32,062 nucleotides of DNA from Pseudomonadota bacterium. GTDB taxonomy: Bacteria; Pseudomonadota; Gammaproteobacteria; Burkholderiales; Burkholderiaceae_E. Location of the stretch: assembly GCA_029779755.1 (NCBI GenBank), contig JAKOZZ010000189.1:1-32062 (forward strand), given 5' to 3'. Below the pieces are notes generated by a model. The model saw nothing but the letters and a program-made list of their open reading frames with translations. It was not told the DNA's origin and searched no databases. The translations under genes and the position numbers were made by a program. Shown here piece by piece: positions 1 to 9,391 of this stretch. Within the stretch, counting starts at the first letter, position 1; each line of letters begins with the position of its first letter.

Positions 1-1
1 G

Positions 2-334
2 TTCCCGCTGGTGGAGCTGGCCACGCAGTGCGAGATGCTGCGCCTGCTGATCCGCAAGACCGCCTGGGAGATGGACCAGATGCCGCATCCGGAGGTCGAG
101 AAGAAGCTGTCGGACAAGGTGTCGATGTGCAACTACTGGGCCAACCGGCTGGTGTGCGAGGCGGCCGACCGGGCGATGCAGGTGCACGGCGGCATCGGCT
201 ATTCGCGGCACAAGCCGTTCGAGCACATCTACCGTCACCATCGGCGCTACCGCATCACCGAAGGCTCGGAGGAGATCCAGATGCGCAAGGTGGCGGGCTA
301 CCTGTTCGGGTACATGGGGCCGAACAAGCACTGA
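2..334 (+). CDS. acyl-CoA dehydrogenase, C-terminal part (5' end outside window)
   Basis: Frame open from the left edge; ...CEAADRAMQVHGGIGYSRHKPFEHIYRHHRRYRITEGSEEIQMRKVAGYLFG is the typical acyl-CoA dehydrogenase C-terminus (Q.hGG.Gy...i.R.yRd.r...I.EGt.ei). Confidence 0.93.
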   Translation, partial: FPLVELATQCEMLRLLIRKTAWEMDQMPHPEVEKKLSDKVSMCNYWANRLVCEAADRAMQVHGGIGYSRHKPFEHIYRHHRRYRITEGSEEIQMRKVAGYLFGYMGPNKH

Positions 335-419
335 CCCGGTGGCGCCGGACGCCGATGCCCCCTGCGTCCGGGGACACACGCATCCGGTGAGACCGGACCA
401 ACCCTCCAGGATGGGAACG

Positions 420-1217
420 ATGAGTGAACCCGAAGTGCTGTGCTCGGTCGATGCGCGCGGCGTCGCCACGGTGCGACTGAACCGGCCGCACCGCAACAAC
501 GCCTACAACGACGCGATGCTGCGGGGCCTGCTCGACGGCGTCGGACGGCTGGCCGACGACCCGTCGGTGCGCGTGATCGTGCTGCGCGGCAACGGCCCCC
601 ACTTCCAGGCCGGTGCCGACCTCGGCTGGGTGCGCGGCGTGAGCGCCGGCGATGCGCAGGCCAATCTGGCCGCCTCTCGGCTGACGGCGCAGGCCGTCTG
701 CGCGCTCAACGAGGTGGCCAAGCCGACGATCGCCCTGGTGCACGGCTCCTGCGTGGGGGGCGGTACCGGAGTGGTGGCCGCCTGCGACGTCGTAATCGCC
801 GAGCGCACCGCCCGCTTCACGATCAGCGAGGCGCGCTGGGGGCTGGCCGCGACGATCATCTTCCCGCACCTGATCGACGCGATCGGCCTGCGCCAGCTGC
901 GGCGCTATGCGCTCAGCTGCGAGGCGTTCGACGGCGAGCAGGCGCGCACGATCGGTCTGGTCCACGAGGTGTGCGCGCCGGGCGGCCTCGACGCGGCGGC
1001 AGCACCCGTCATCGAAGGCATCCTGCAGTCGGCGCCGCAGGCGATCGCGATCAGCAAGCGCAGCGCGATGCACTGCGCGGGAGCCGTCGTCGGCGAGGCG
1101 CTGTTCGAGCAGCTGGTGGCCCAGCACGCCGAGCGCCGCCAGACCGACGAGGCGCGCGAAGGCGTCGCCAGCTTCCTCGAGCGGCGGCCCGCCGCGTGGG
1201 TGCCGAAGGCGGAGTGA
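420..1217 (+). CDS. enoyl-CoA hydratase/isomerase family protein
   Basis: Crotonase fold: VRLNRPHRNNAYNDAM, GNGPHFQAGADLGW, VHGSCVGGGTGVVAACDVVIA, FTISEARWGL. ATG at 420 (MSEPEVL...); ORF track extends upstream to 339. Confidence 0.93.
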   Translation: MSEPEVLCSVDARGVATVRLNRPHRNNAYNDAMLRGLLDGVGRLADDPSVRVIVLRGNGPHFQAGADLGWVRGVSAGDAQANLAASRLTAQAVCALNEVAKPTIALVHGSCVGGGTGVVAACDVVIAERTARFTISEARWGLAATIIFPHLIDAIGLRQLRRYALSCEAFDGEQARTIGLVHEVCAPGGLDAAAAPVIEGILQSAPQAIAISKRSAMHCAGAVVGEALFEQLVAQHAERRQTDEAREGVASFLERRPAAWVPKAE

Positions 1218-1310
1218 CTCCGGGTCGCCTGCGACCCTGCACGCCGGCGCGCAGTGCCGGCGATGCGGGGCGCGATCCGGGGCCTGCGTGCGCTGTGGCC
1301 CTGGCCCGTC

Positions 1311-1868
1311 TCAGGCGGGAGACGTCGGCAGCGGGAACCGCTCCAGGTACTTCGCGTACTCGGGCTCGACGTCGATCTCCAGGCTGCCCAGCACGCGCAC
1401 GACCCCGTTGTAGAACGCGATCGTCACGATCAGGTCGACGAGCTGCTCGCGGTCGAGGTGCGCCTGGAGCGCGCCGAACGTGGCGGCCGACATCGCGCCG
1501 GCCTGCGTCGTCTCGCGTGCGCCTTTCAGCACCAGCGCCGCCGCCGGGTCGAGCGTCGCGGCACGCCCTTCGGTGTCGTCGATCAGGGCCGTGATGTCGG
1601 CGTCGGTGACGCCGAACTCGTAGCCGATCTTGATGTGGTGCGACCACTCGTACGGCGCACGCGCGAGGTAGCCGACCTGCAGGATGGCCAGCTCGCGCAG
1701 GCGCGGGTCGAGACGGCTGCCGAAGCGGATGTAGCCGCCCAGCCCCTGGAACGCCCGCAGCGCCCCCGGACTGTGCACCAGCTGTCGGTACAGCGCGATG
1801 TCGCGCTTCATCAGGTCCTGGTGCTCGGGGGCGAGATCGGACTTGTCCAGGTAGGGCATGCGGGCCAT
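1311..1868 (-). CDS. carboxymuconolactone decarboxylase (AhpD-like) family protein
   Basis: LDPRLRELAILQVGYLARAPYEWSHHIKIGYEFGVTDADI...DLIVTIAFYNGVVRVLGSLEI typical of CMD-family proteins. Confidence 0.85.
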   Translation of the reverse strand: MARMPYLDKSDLAPEHQDLMKRDIALYRQLVHSPGALRAFQGLGGYIRFGSRLDPRLRELAILQVGYLARAPYEWSHHIKIGYEFGVTDADITALIDDTEGRAATLDPAAALVLKGARETTQAGAMSAATFGALQAHLDREQLVDLIVTIAFYNGVVRVLGSLEIDVEPEYAKYLERFPLPTSPA

Positions 1869-1940
1869 GGCGGCTTCCGGAAGGGGGGCGGGCGCAGCGG
1901 GGCGACGGGCGCGGCGATGCGGCAGGCGCGGCAGGTGGCG

Positions 1941-2951
1941 TCAGGAGTCCGCCGTGAAGCCGATCGTCTTGACGATCGGGCCCCAGCGGTCGTAGTCGGC
2001 CTTGAGCATCGTGCGCAGCTCCTCCGGCGTGGACGAGGCCGCTTCCAGCCCCATCACGGCCAGGCCCTCGACGACCTCGGGGGCGGCCAGCGCCGTGCGC
2101 AGCGCCGCGTTGGCGCGGGTGACGACCTCGGGCGCGGGCTTGCCTGGCAGGAAGAAGCCGAACCACTCGCGGAAGACGAGATCCTTGTAGCCCTGCTCGG
2201 CGTACGTGGGCACGTCGGGCGCGAAGCGCGAACGCTGCGCGGCCGAGGTCGCGATCAGGCGGCACTTGCCGGCGGCGACGTGCTGCGTGAACTCGCCCAC
2301 GGGGCCGGATACGGCGGCGATCTGGCCGCCGATCATGTCGAGGATCGCGGGCTGGGTGCCGCGGAACGCGATGTGCTTGATCGGGACGCCGCTCGCACGC
2401 TCGAGCAGCGCGCCGATGAAGTGGGGCACCGACCCGGCCGCGGGCGAGCCGAAGTTGGCCTGCGCCGGATTCGCCTTGCACCAGGCGATGAAGTCGGCCA
2501 GCGTGCGCACCGACGCCGGCACCATCGGACCGACGGCGAAGCCGAACTCGAACCAGCAGCCGAGCGACGCGGGGCTCACGTCCTCGAAGGGGTTGTAGGC
2601 CAGCTTGCGATAGATGTGCGGATAGATCATCAGCATCGACGCCGGCGTCTGCAGGATCACGCTGCCGTCGCGTGGCGCCGCGCGCATCAGGTCGATCGCG
2701 ACCTGCCCGCCCGCGCCGGTGCGGTTCTCGACCACGGCGTTCTTCGCGTAGTTGCCGCGCAGACGGTCGGCGACACGGCGGCAGATCGTGTCGGACGTGC
2801 CCCCGGGCGGAAAGCCGGTGACGACCCGCACGGTGTCGAAGGCGGGCGCCTGGGCGCGCAGGGCCCCGGGCAGGGCCGCAGTGGCCGCCGCCGCTGCGGT
2901 CAGCCGCAGCGCATCGCGCCGCGAGACGGATTGGAACGGACTGTCGGACAT
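1941..2951 (-). CDS. Bug-family (TctC-like) periplasmic substrate-binding protein
   Basis: Tat-like signal SRRDALRLTAAAAATAALPGALRAQA then VRVVTGFPPGGTSDTICRRVADRL...VVENRTGAGGQVA...FGSPAAGSVPHFIGALLER, hallmark Bug protein. Confidence 0.92.
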   Translation of the reverse strand: MSDSPFQSVSRRDALRLTAAAAATAALPGALRAQAPAFDTVRVVTGFPPGGTSDTICRRVADRLRGNYAKNAVVENRTGAGGQVAIDLMRAAPRDGSVILQTPASMLMIYPHIYRKLAYNPFEDVSPASLGCWFEFGFAVGPMVPASVRTLADFIAWCKANPAQANFGSPAAGSVPHFIGALLERASGVPIKHIAFRGTQPAILDMIGGQIAAVSGPVGEFTQHVAAGKCRLIATSAAQRSRFAPDVPTYAEQGYKDLVFREWFGFFLPGKPAPEVVTRANAALRTALAAPEVVEGLAVMGLEAASSTPEELRTMLKADYDRWGPIVKTIGFTADS

Positions 2952-3060
2952 GAGCGCTCTCCTCGCGTGATGCCGGATTGCGGCCGGGCGGATGCGCCGG
3001 ACCGGACCATGCCGCCGGTCGCGGTGCGCCGGCGGTTCGAGGAAGCGATGATACCGACGC

Positions 3061-3369
3061 TCAGCGGTCGCCGCGTGCCGCGGCGAAATCCGTCCGGCGC
3101 CCGGCCCGCGCGGCGGCGTCGGCGCGCACGTCGGCCGGCAGGCGCGACAGCAGCCAGCGGATCGCCAGCGGCACCAGCACGAGGTCGTCGACGACCCCCA
3201 GCACCGGCAGCACGTCCGGCACCAGATCGACCGGCGACAGCAGGTACAGCGCGATGCCGAGCACGCCCAGCTTCAGCCAGCGGGGCGCCCGCGGGTGGCG
3301 CAGCGCATGCCACAGCAGGCGCGCGTCGCCCCGCACCACCGACCAGACCACCGACAGCCGTTTCCACAT
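3061..3369 (-). CDS. DUF1232 (YkvA-like) family protein
   Basis: RHPRAPRWLKLGVLGIALYLLSPVDLVPDVLPVLGVVDDLVLVPLAIRWL matches the DUF1232 core (YllSPiDliPD.iP.lG..DD). Confidence 0.88.
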   Translation of the reverse strand: MWKRLSVVWSVVRGDARLLWHALRHPRAPRWLKLGVLGIALYLLSPVDLVPDVLPVLGVVDDLVLVPLAIRWLLSRLPADVRADAAARAGRRTDFAAARGDR

Positions 3370-3562
3370 CGTCCGATCCTCCGCAAGGCGACGCGTGCCG
3401 CACGCATCGCGTCTTCAACGTGGGGGCGGGGACGCGGGATGACAAGTGCGCCTGCCGCGCCGCCGGGCGCCCGGAGTCCCGCTGGCGACCGCAGCCTCGC
3501 GGCCTCGCAGCCTCGCAGCGTCGCAGGCGCCCGCCGCGCCTCCGGCCGCGGCGACGCCCGGC

Positions 3563-4234
3563 TCAGATGCCGCGGAAGGTCGCGAAGTCGTCCAGCGGTG
3601 CGCGGCGCGTGACCAGCCGGTTGATCGGGTGCTGCGGATCGGCGTACCCGATCGCCATGCCGGTGAACAGCATGCGCTCGGCCGGCGTGCCCAGGAAGGC
3701 GGTGATCGTCTGCGGGTAGGTGGACCAGCATTCCTGCGCGCAGCTGTCCAGCCCTTCGGCCCGCAGCAGCAGCATCACGGTCTGCAGATACATGCCGAGA
3801 TCCGACCACTGCGGCTTGCCCATCCGGCGGTCGACCGTGCAGAACAGCGCCAGCGGCGCGTCGAAGAACTGGTAGTTGCGCGCGAACCAGCCCAGCCGCG
3901 CCGCCTTGTCCTCGCGCGGAATGCCGAGCAGGCCGTACATGTCCTCCCCCACCTGGAAGCGGTAGTCGCGGTAGGGCGCGACCAGTTCCTTCGGGTAGAC
4001 GTCGTAGTCCTTCTCCTCGCCGCCCGGCGCCTCGACCACGCGCGTGCGCATGATGGCCTTGAGCCGCGCGAGCTCGGCGCCGCCGACGACGTCGATGTGC
4101 CAGGGCTGCAGGTTGCCCCCCGACGGCGCACGCGCCGCGGCGGTCAGCACGCGCCGGATCGTGTCCGGCGGCACCGGCCGGTCGAGGTAGGCGCGGATGG
4201 AATGGCGCGAGGCCACGGCTTCGTAGACGTCCAT
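3563..4234 (-). CDS. nitroreductase family protein
   Basis: [51 protein letters not shown]-terminal [12 protein letters not shown]. Start set to internal Met; ORF track runs to 4324. Confidence 0.92.
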   Translation of the reverse strand: MDVYEAVASRHSIRAYLDRPVPPDTIRRVLTAAARAPSGGNLQPWHIDVVGGAELARLKAIMRTRVVEAPGGEEKDYDVYPKELVAPYRDYRFQVGEDMYGLLGIPREDKAARLGWFARNYQFFDAPLALFCTVDRRMGKPQWSDLGMYLQTVMLLLRAEGLDSCAQECWSTYPQTITAFLGTPAERMLFTGMAIGYADPQHPINRLVTRRAPLDDFATFRGI

Positions 4235-4401
4235 GGGGGCTCCGGTGGAAAGGGGCGTGTCGGATTGCAGGCGGACTCTACCGCGCCGCCGGCGTCCGGA
4301 TCTTCGTCGGTTTCGACGATGCACCGTCAGGACGGCTTTGGGATCATCCCCGACGAACGACGGCCCGCCGGGCCGGCACGTCTGGCGATAGGAGAGGAAC
4401 G

Positions 4402-5541
4402 ATGGCGGGTCCGCTGCAGGGGCTGAAGGTGATCGAGATGGTCGGCATCGGGCCGGCGCCGTTCTGCGCGATGATGCTCGCCGACCTCGGTGCGGAAGTG
4501 ATCCGCATCGACCGGCCCAAGCCCGATGCGCCCGCCCGGCAGGCGCGCTTCGACGTCACCGCGCGCGGCCGCCGCTCGGTGTCGATCGACATGCGCAAGC
4601 CCGGTGCGGTCGAGACCGTGCTGTCGCTGGTCGCGCAGGCCGACATCCTGCTCGAGGGGTTCCGGCCCGGCGTGATGGAGCGCATGGGCCTCGGCCCCGA
4701 CGTGTGCCTGGCGCGCAACCCGAAGCTGGTGTTCGGGCGCATGACGGGCTGGGGCCAGGACGGCCCGCTCGCCCAGGCGGCAGGGCACGACATCAACTAC
4801 ATCGCGCTGGCGGGGGCGCTGCACGCGATCGGCCGCTCCGGCGAGGCGCCGGTCGTGCCGCTGAACTACATCGGTGACTTCGGCGGCGGCGGCATGCTGC
4901 TCGCCTTCGGCGTGATGTGCGCACTGCACGAGGCGCGTCAGTCGGGCAAGGGGCAGGTGGTCGACGCCGCGATGACCGACGGCACGGCCGCGCTGTCGGC
5001 GATGATGTTCGGCTTCAAGGCGGCCGGCGTGATCAGCAACCAGCGCGGCGAGAACACGCTGGACGGCGGCGCGCACTTCTACGACACCTATGCGTGCGCC
5101 GACGGCAAGTACGTCGCGATCGGCGCGATCGAGCCGCAGTTCTACGCGAAGCTGCGCGAGCTGTGCGGCATCGACGACCCGGCCTTCGACGCGCAGCGTG
5201 ACCCGACGCGCTGGCCGATGCTCAAGCATCGCCTGGCCGACGTGTTCCGCACCCGCACCCGCGCCGAATGGTGCGCGCTGCTGGAAGGCACCGATGCGTG
5301 CTTCGCGCCCGTGCTCGACTGGGACGAGGCGCCGCAGCACCCGCACAACAAGGCGCGCGGCACCTTCGTCGAAGTCGAGGGCGTGATGCAGCCGGCGCCC
5401 GCGCCGCGCTTCAGCCGCACGCCGGCGGCAACGCCCGGCGTGCCCCGTCCGTCGGGGGCCGACACGGATGCCGTGCTGCGCGACTGGGGGGTGCCCGCGG
5501 CGCAGCTCGAGCAGCTGCGCCGCGACGGCGCGATCGGCTGA
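4402..5541 (+). CDS. CaiB/BaiF (class III) CoA-transferase, alpha-methylacyl-CoA racemase-like
   Basis: [35 protein letters not shown]...[18 protein letters not shown]...[29 protein letters not shown]. Confidence 0.93.
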   Translation: MAGPLQGLKVIEMVGIGPAPFCAMMLADLGAEVIRIDRPKPDAPARQARFDVTARGRRSVSIDMRKPGAVETVLSLVAQADILLEGFRPGVMERMGLGPDVCLARNPKLVFGRMTGWGQDGPLAQAAGHDINYIALAGALHAIGRSGEAPVVPLNYIGDFGGGGMLLAFGVMCALHEARQSGKGQVVDAAMTDGTAALSAMMFGFKAAGVISNQRGENTLDGGAHFYDTYACADGKYVAIGAIEPQFYAKLRELCGIDDPAFDAQRDPTRWPMLKHRLADVFRTRTRAEWCALLEGTDACFAPVLDWDEAPQHPHNKARGTFVEVEGVMQPAPAPRFSRTPAATPGVPRPSGADTDAVLRDWGVPAAQLEQLRRDGAIG

Positions 5542-5620
5542 CGCGGGCCTGCCCGGCATGGACACCGCAGACCGTCACACCGAGGCCCGCATGCCGCCCA
5601 CCCACGCAGGATCGCACGCG

Positions 5621-7177
5621 ATGTACCTGACCCAGCCGCTGCACAAGGCGCTGCGCGAGCGGCCGCGCGCGCTCGCCACCGTCTGCGGTGCGCGGCGCCA
5701 CGACTTCGCCACCTTCGTGGACCGGGTCGCACGGCTCGCCGCCGGCTTGCGTGCGCTGGGCGTCCAGCCCGGCGACCGGGTGGGCATGATGGCGCTGAAC
5801 TCCGACCGCTACCTCGAGTACTTCTTCGGGACCTGGTGGGCGGGGGCGGTGGTCAACCCGGTGAACATCCGCTGGAACGCCAAGGAGGTCGCCTACTCGC
5901 TCGACGACTGCGACACCCGCGTGCTGCTGGTCGACGACACCTTCGTGCCGGTCGCGCAGTCGCTGCTGGGCCTGTCGGCGTCGCTGCGCACCCTGGTCCA
6001 CGCCGGCGACGGGCCCACGCCCGGCGGCATGATCGGCTACGAAGCGATGCTGGCGTCGGCGGCGCCCGTGCCGGACGCGATGACGGGCGGCGACGCGCTG
6101 GCGGCCGTCATGTACACCGGCGGCACCACCGGCCTGCCCAAGGGCGTGATGCTCACGCACGACAACCTGTACATCAACGCGCTGTGCTCGGTCGCCACGA
6201 TGCCGCGGCCCGAGGATTCGGTCGGGATCCTGGCGGCGCCGATGTTCCACGTCGGCGGCTTCTGCCTGGCGATGCAGCTGATGCTGCGGCTGTGCCCGCA
6301 GGTGATCCTGCCCGGCTTCGACGAAGTGCCCATGCTCGAGGCGATCGAGCGCGAGAAGGGGCGCGAGACCTTCCTCGTGCCGACGATGATCAAGCGCCTG
6401 ATCGAGCACCCGCGCTTCGCCGACTTCGACGTGTCGACGCTGAACCTGATCATCTACGGCGCCGCCCCGATCGACAGCACGCTGCTCGACGACGCGATCC
6501 GTGCGCTGCCGCAGGCCAGCTTCTGCCAGGCCTACGGCATGACCGAGCTCGCCCCGGTGGTGGCGGTGCTGCCGCCGGCCGCCCATCGCGCGGTCGACGG
6601 GCGTCGCGACAAGCTGCGCTCGGCCGGCGTGCCGGTGCCGATCGCCGAGATCCGCATCGTCGACGGTGACGACAACGAGGTGCCCCACGGCACGGTCGGC
6701 GAGATCGTCGCGCGCGGCCCGATGGTGATGCGCGGGTACTGGAACAAGCCCGAGCAGACCGCGCAGGCCTTGCGTGGCGGCTGGATGCACACCGGCGACG
6801 GCGGCTACATGGACGACGACGGCTACATCTACGTGGTCGACCGCATCAAGGACATGATCGTGACCGGCGGCGAGAACGTGTATTCGGCCGAGGTCGAGAA
6901 CGCCATCCTCAAGATGCCGCAGGTCGCCATGTGCGCGGTGGTCGGCGTGCCCGACGACCGCTGGGGCGAGCGCGTGCATGCCGTGATCGTGCTGCGGCCC
7001 GGCCAGACGCTCGACGCACAGGCGGTGATCGCGCACTGCCGCGACGAGATCGCCGGCTACAAGTGTCCGCGCAGCGTGGAGTTCCGCGACGAGCTGCCGC
7101 TGTCCGCGGCCGGCAAGCTGCAGAAGTTCGTGCTGCGCGAGCCGTTCTGGGCCGGACGTGCGCGGCGCGTCAACTGA
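5621..7177 (+). CDS. acyl-CoA synthetase / AMP-dependent ligase
   Basis: YTGGTTGLPKGVMLTH (AMP-binding P-loop), YGMTELAPV, GWMHTGDGGYMDDDGYIYVVDRIKDMIVTGGENVYSAEVE. Start at 5621 (MYLTQPLHK) or 5591. Confidence 0.95.
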   Translation: MYLTQPLHKALRERPRALATVCGARRHDFATFVDRVARLAAGLRALGVQPGDRVGMMALNSDRYLEYFFGTWWAGAVVNPVNIRWNAKEVAYSLDDCDTRVLLVDDTFVPVAQSLLGLSASLRTLVHAGDGPTPGGMIGYEAMLASAAPVPDAMTGGDALAAVMYTGGTTGLPKGVMLTHDNLYINALCSVATMPRPEDSVGILAAPMFHVGGFCLAMQLMLRLCPQVILPGFDEVPMLEAIEREKGRETFLVPTMIKRLIEHPRFADFDVSTLNLIIYGAAPIDSTLLDDAIRALPQASFCQAYGMTELAPVVAVLPPAAHRAVDGRRDKLRSAGVPVPIAEIRIVDGDDNEVPHGTVGEIVARGPMVMRGYWNKPEQTAQALRGGWMHTGDGGYMDDDGYIYVVDRIKDMIVTGGENVYSAEVENAILKMPQVAMCAVVGVPDDRWGERVHAVIVLRPGQTLDAQAVIAHCRDEIAGYKCPRSVEFRDELPLSAAGKLQKFVLREPFWAGRARRVN

Positions 7178-7285
7178 TCGCCCATGCGACGGGTCTCCGT
7201 CCCTCGGTGCGCTGTCCCGCGCCGCACCGTCCCGCGCGGCGCCGCGCGGCCGTCCGGCGAGCGCCGCCCCGCCGCGCCGGCCGAT

Positions 7286-7315
7286 TTGACGCCGTTGCCG
7301 CCGTCCGCGTAAGGT
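7286..7315 (+). promoter_or_regulatory. weak candidate sigma70 promoter upstream of the nitronate monooxygenase-like gene
   Basis: TTGACG at 7286-7291 then 18 bp then TAAGGT at 7310-7315. Only the -35 is good. Confidence 0.3.
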
Positions 7316-7377
7316 CGCCTGTCCGGCAGCGATTCCCTCTGCCTCATCCCACCCCCACCACGGAAGCCGAGCCCGAC

Positions 7378-8355
7378 ATGAGCCTGCCCCCGATCCTTCG
7401 CGACCGTCTGCGCCTGCCGGTCGTCGCCTCGCCGCTGTTCATCATCTCCAACCCCGATCTCGTGATCGCCCAGTGCAAGGCGGGCATCGTGGGCTCGTTC
7501 CCGGCGCTCAACGCGCGGCCGAAGGAGCTGTTCGAGGAGTGGCTCCAGAAGATCACCAGCGAGCTGGCCGAGTACGACCGGCAGCATCCCGAGGCGCCGT
7601 CGGCCCCGTTCGCGGTGAACCAGATCGTGCACAAGTCGAACGACCGGCTCGATCACGACCTCGAGCTGTGCGTGAAGTACAAGGTGCCCATCATCATCAC
7701 CTCGCTGGGCGCCCGCACCGACCTCAACGACGCGGTGCACGCGTACGGCGGCATCACCCTGCACGACATCATCAACAACAGGTTCGCGAAGAAGGCGATC
7801 GAGAAGGGCGCCGACGGCCTGATCGCCGTGGCGGCCGGCGCAGGCGGCCATGCCGGCACGCTGTCGCCGTTCGCGCTGATCCAGGAGATCCGCGAATGGT
7901 TCGACGGCCCGCTGCTGCTGTCGGGCTCGATCGCCAACGGCGGTGCGATCCTCGCCGCGCAGGCGATGGGCGCGGATCTCGCCTACATCGGTTCGGCGTT
8001 CATCGCGACCAAGGAAGCGAACGCGGTCGAGGAATACAAGCAGATGATCGTCGCGAGCGGCGGCGACGACATCGTGTACACCAACCTGTTCACGGGCGTG
8101 CACGGCAACTACCTGAAGCCCTCGATCGTCGCCGCCGGTCTCGACCCCGAGAACCTGCCGGTCAGCGACCCCTCGAAGATGAACTTCGGCTCCGACCGCG
8201 AGAAGCCCAAGGCCTGGAAGACGATCTGGGGCTGCGGTCAGGGGATCGCCGCGGTCAAGTCGGTGGGCACCGCGGGCGAACTCGTCGCGCGGCTCAAGCG
8301 CGAGTACAACGAGGCGCGCCGCAACCTGCTGCAGAACACCCGCGACGCGGTCTGA
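7378..8355 (+). CDS. NAD(P)H-dependent flavin oxidoreductase / nitronate monooxygenase family
   Basis: MSLPPILRDRLRLPVVASPLFIISNPDLVIAQCKAGIVGSFPALNA...ADGLIAVAAGAGGHAGTLSPFALIQEIR...GGAILAAQAMGADLAYIGSAFIAT. Confidence 0.92.
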   Translation: MSLPPILRDRLRLPVVASPLFIISNPDLVIAQCKAGIVGSFPALNARPKELFEEWLQKITSELAEYDRQHPEAPSAPFAVNQIVHKSNDRLDHDLELCVKYKVPIIITSLGARTDLNDAVHAYGGITLHDIINNRFAKKAIEKGADGLIAVAAGAGGHAGTLSPFALIQEIREWFDGPLLLSGSIANGGAILAAQAMGADLAYIGSAFIATKEANAVEEYKQMIVASGGDDIVYTNLFTGVHGNYLKPSIVAAGLDPENLPVSDPSKMNFGSDREKPKAWKTIWGCGQGIAAVKSVGTAGELVARLKREYNEARRNLLQNTRDAV

Positions 8356-8424
8356 CGCGCTGGTCGCGCGTACCCCGGTGCGTGCCGCGTCGCGGTCTGC
8401 GCTGCCGGGCCGCGCGCGGCCGGT

Positions 8425-9168
8425 CTATGCGTACTCCGGCACCGCGTAACCGGTCTGCCGCAGCACGTGCTCGCGGTCGCGTGCCGTGAGCCCCTTGTAC
8501 CAGGCGGCGAGCTCCTTCACCGGAAGGCCGCCTTTTGCATACGGTGGCGGCGGCTCGCCGATCGCCTGGTACACGTTGGCCCAGGTGCACAGGTAGTACA
8601 CCGTCTTCTGGTTGGTGCCGCGCTCGATCAGGCCTTCGGCGCGCAGCGAGGCCAGGAAGAAGCGGTCGCACCACATCGCCATCGGGCGCGGCATCAGGCT
8701 CCAGCGCGGGATGGTGTGGAACGCACCGCGCAGCAGGAAGTAGCAGTTGGTGTCGACGTGCGAGCCGTCGAGGTCCTCGTCGATGCGCACGTCCATCACC
8801 GAGCCGTCGGCACGCGCCCACCAGCGCATCGCGGTCACGTAGTCGGCCTTGCCGTCGGCTGCGGCGTCGACGCACAGCGCCACGTGCTCCGGTGCGTACC
8901 AGTTGTCGGCGTCGAGGAATGCGATCGCGTCGAAGCCTTCCGCAGCGGCCAGCAGGCCGCCGATCGTGCGCGGCGTGTTGCCGTAGTCGGCATGGGCCTT
9001 GCCCAGGCGCACGTGACGCACGCCCATGTCGTCCAGCCAGTCCTGCGGATGACCGTCCGACACCAGGAAGTGCGTCGCCTCGTGCGTCTGGTCCTTGACG
9101 CTCTGCAGGCAGCGGGCCAGCCATTCGGCCGGCTCCTTGTAGTACGGGGTGACGACGGCAACGCGCAT
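8425..9168 (-). CDS. glycosyltransferase, GT2/GT-A-like
   Basis: MRVAVVTPYYKEPAEWLARCLQSVKDQTHEATHFLVSDG...GFDAIAFLDADNWYAPEHVALCVD: GT-A nucleotide-binding start and DAD-type motif. Confidence 0.82.
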   Translation of the reverse strand: MRVAVVTPYYKEPAEWLARCLQSVKDQTHEATHFLVSDGHPQDWLDDMGVRHVRLGKAHADYGNTPRTIGGLLAAAEGFDAIAFLDADNWYAPEHVALCVDAAADGKADYVTAMRWWARADGSVMDVRIDEDLDGSHVDTNCYFLLRGAFHTIPRWSLMPRPMAMWCDRFFLASLRAEGLIERGTNQKTVYYLCTWANVYQAIGEPPPPYAKGGLPVKELAAWYKGLTARDREHVLRQTGYAVPEYA

Positions 9169-9391
9169 GTTCGGACTCTCCGTGGGGCCGGCTGCGCCCG
9201 CGGCGCGCCGGAAGCCTGTTCGGCGGATGGTGAGGCGACTATACGGACGCAGGGCGCTGCGGATGTCGCGAAATGGCGCGCCAACCGTTCGCTATTCGCG
9301 GCTTGCCGCGCGTCGGGCGGGCCCTAAAGTCGGTGCATATCCTGTCCGCGGTGTTGCGGGCGGATCCACCACCCATCACGGAGTGCTCCCG

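Noticed and set aside
1222-1237. GGGTCGC-ct-GCGACCC hairpin after the enoyl-CoA hydratase stop
   Set aside because: Short stem with no T-tract; could be a terminator but too weak to list.
9238-9243. TATAGT (minus) -10-like box in the divergent gap upstream of the GT2-like gene
   Set aside because: Position is plausible but no matching -35 was found; a single hexamer is not enough.
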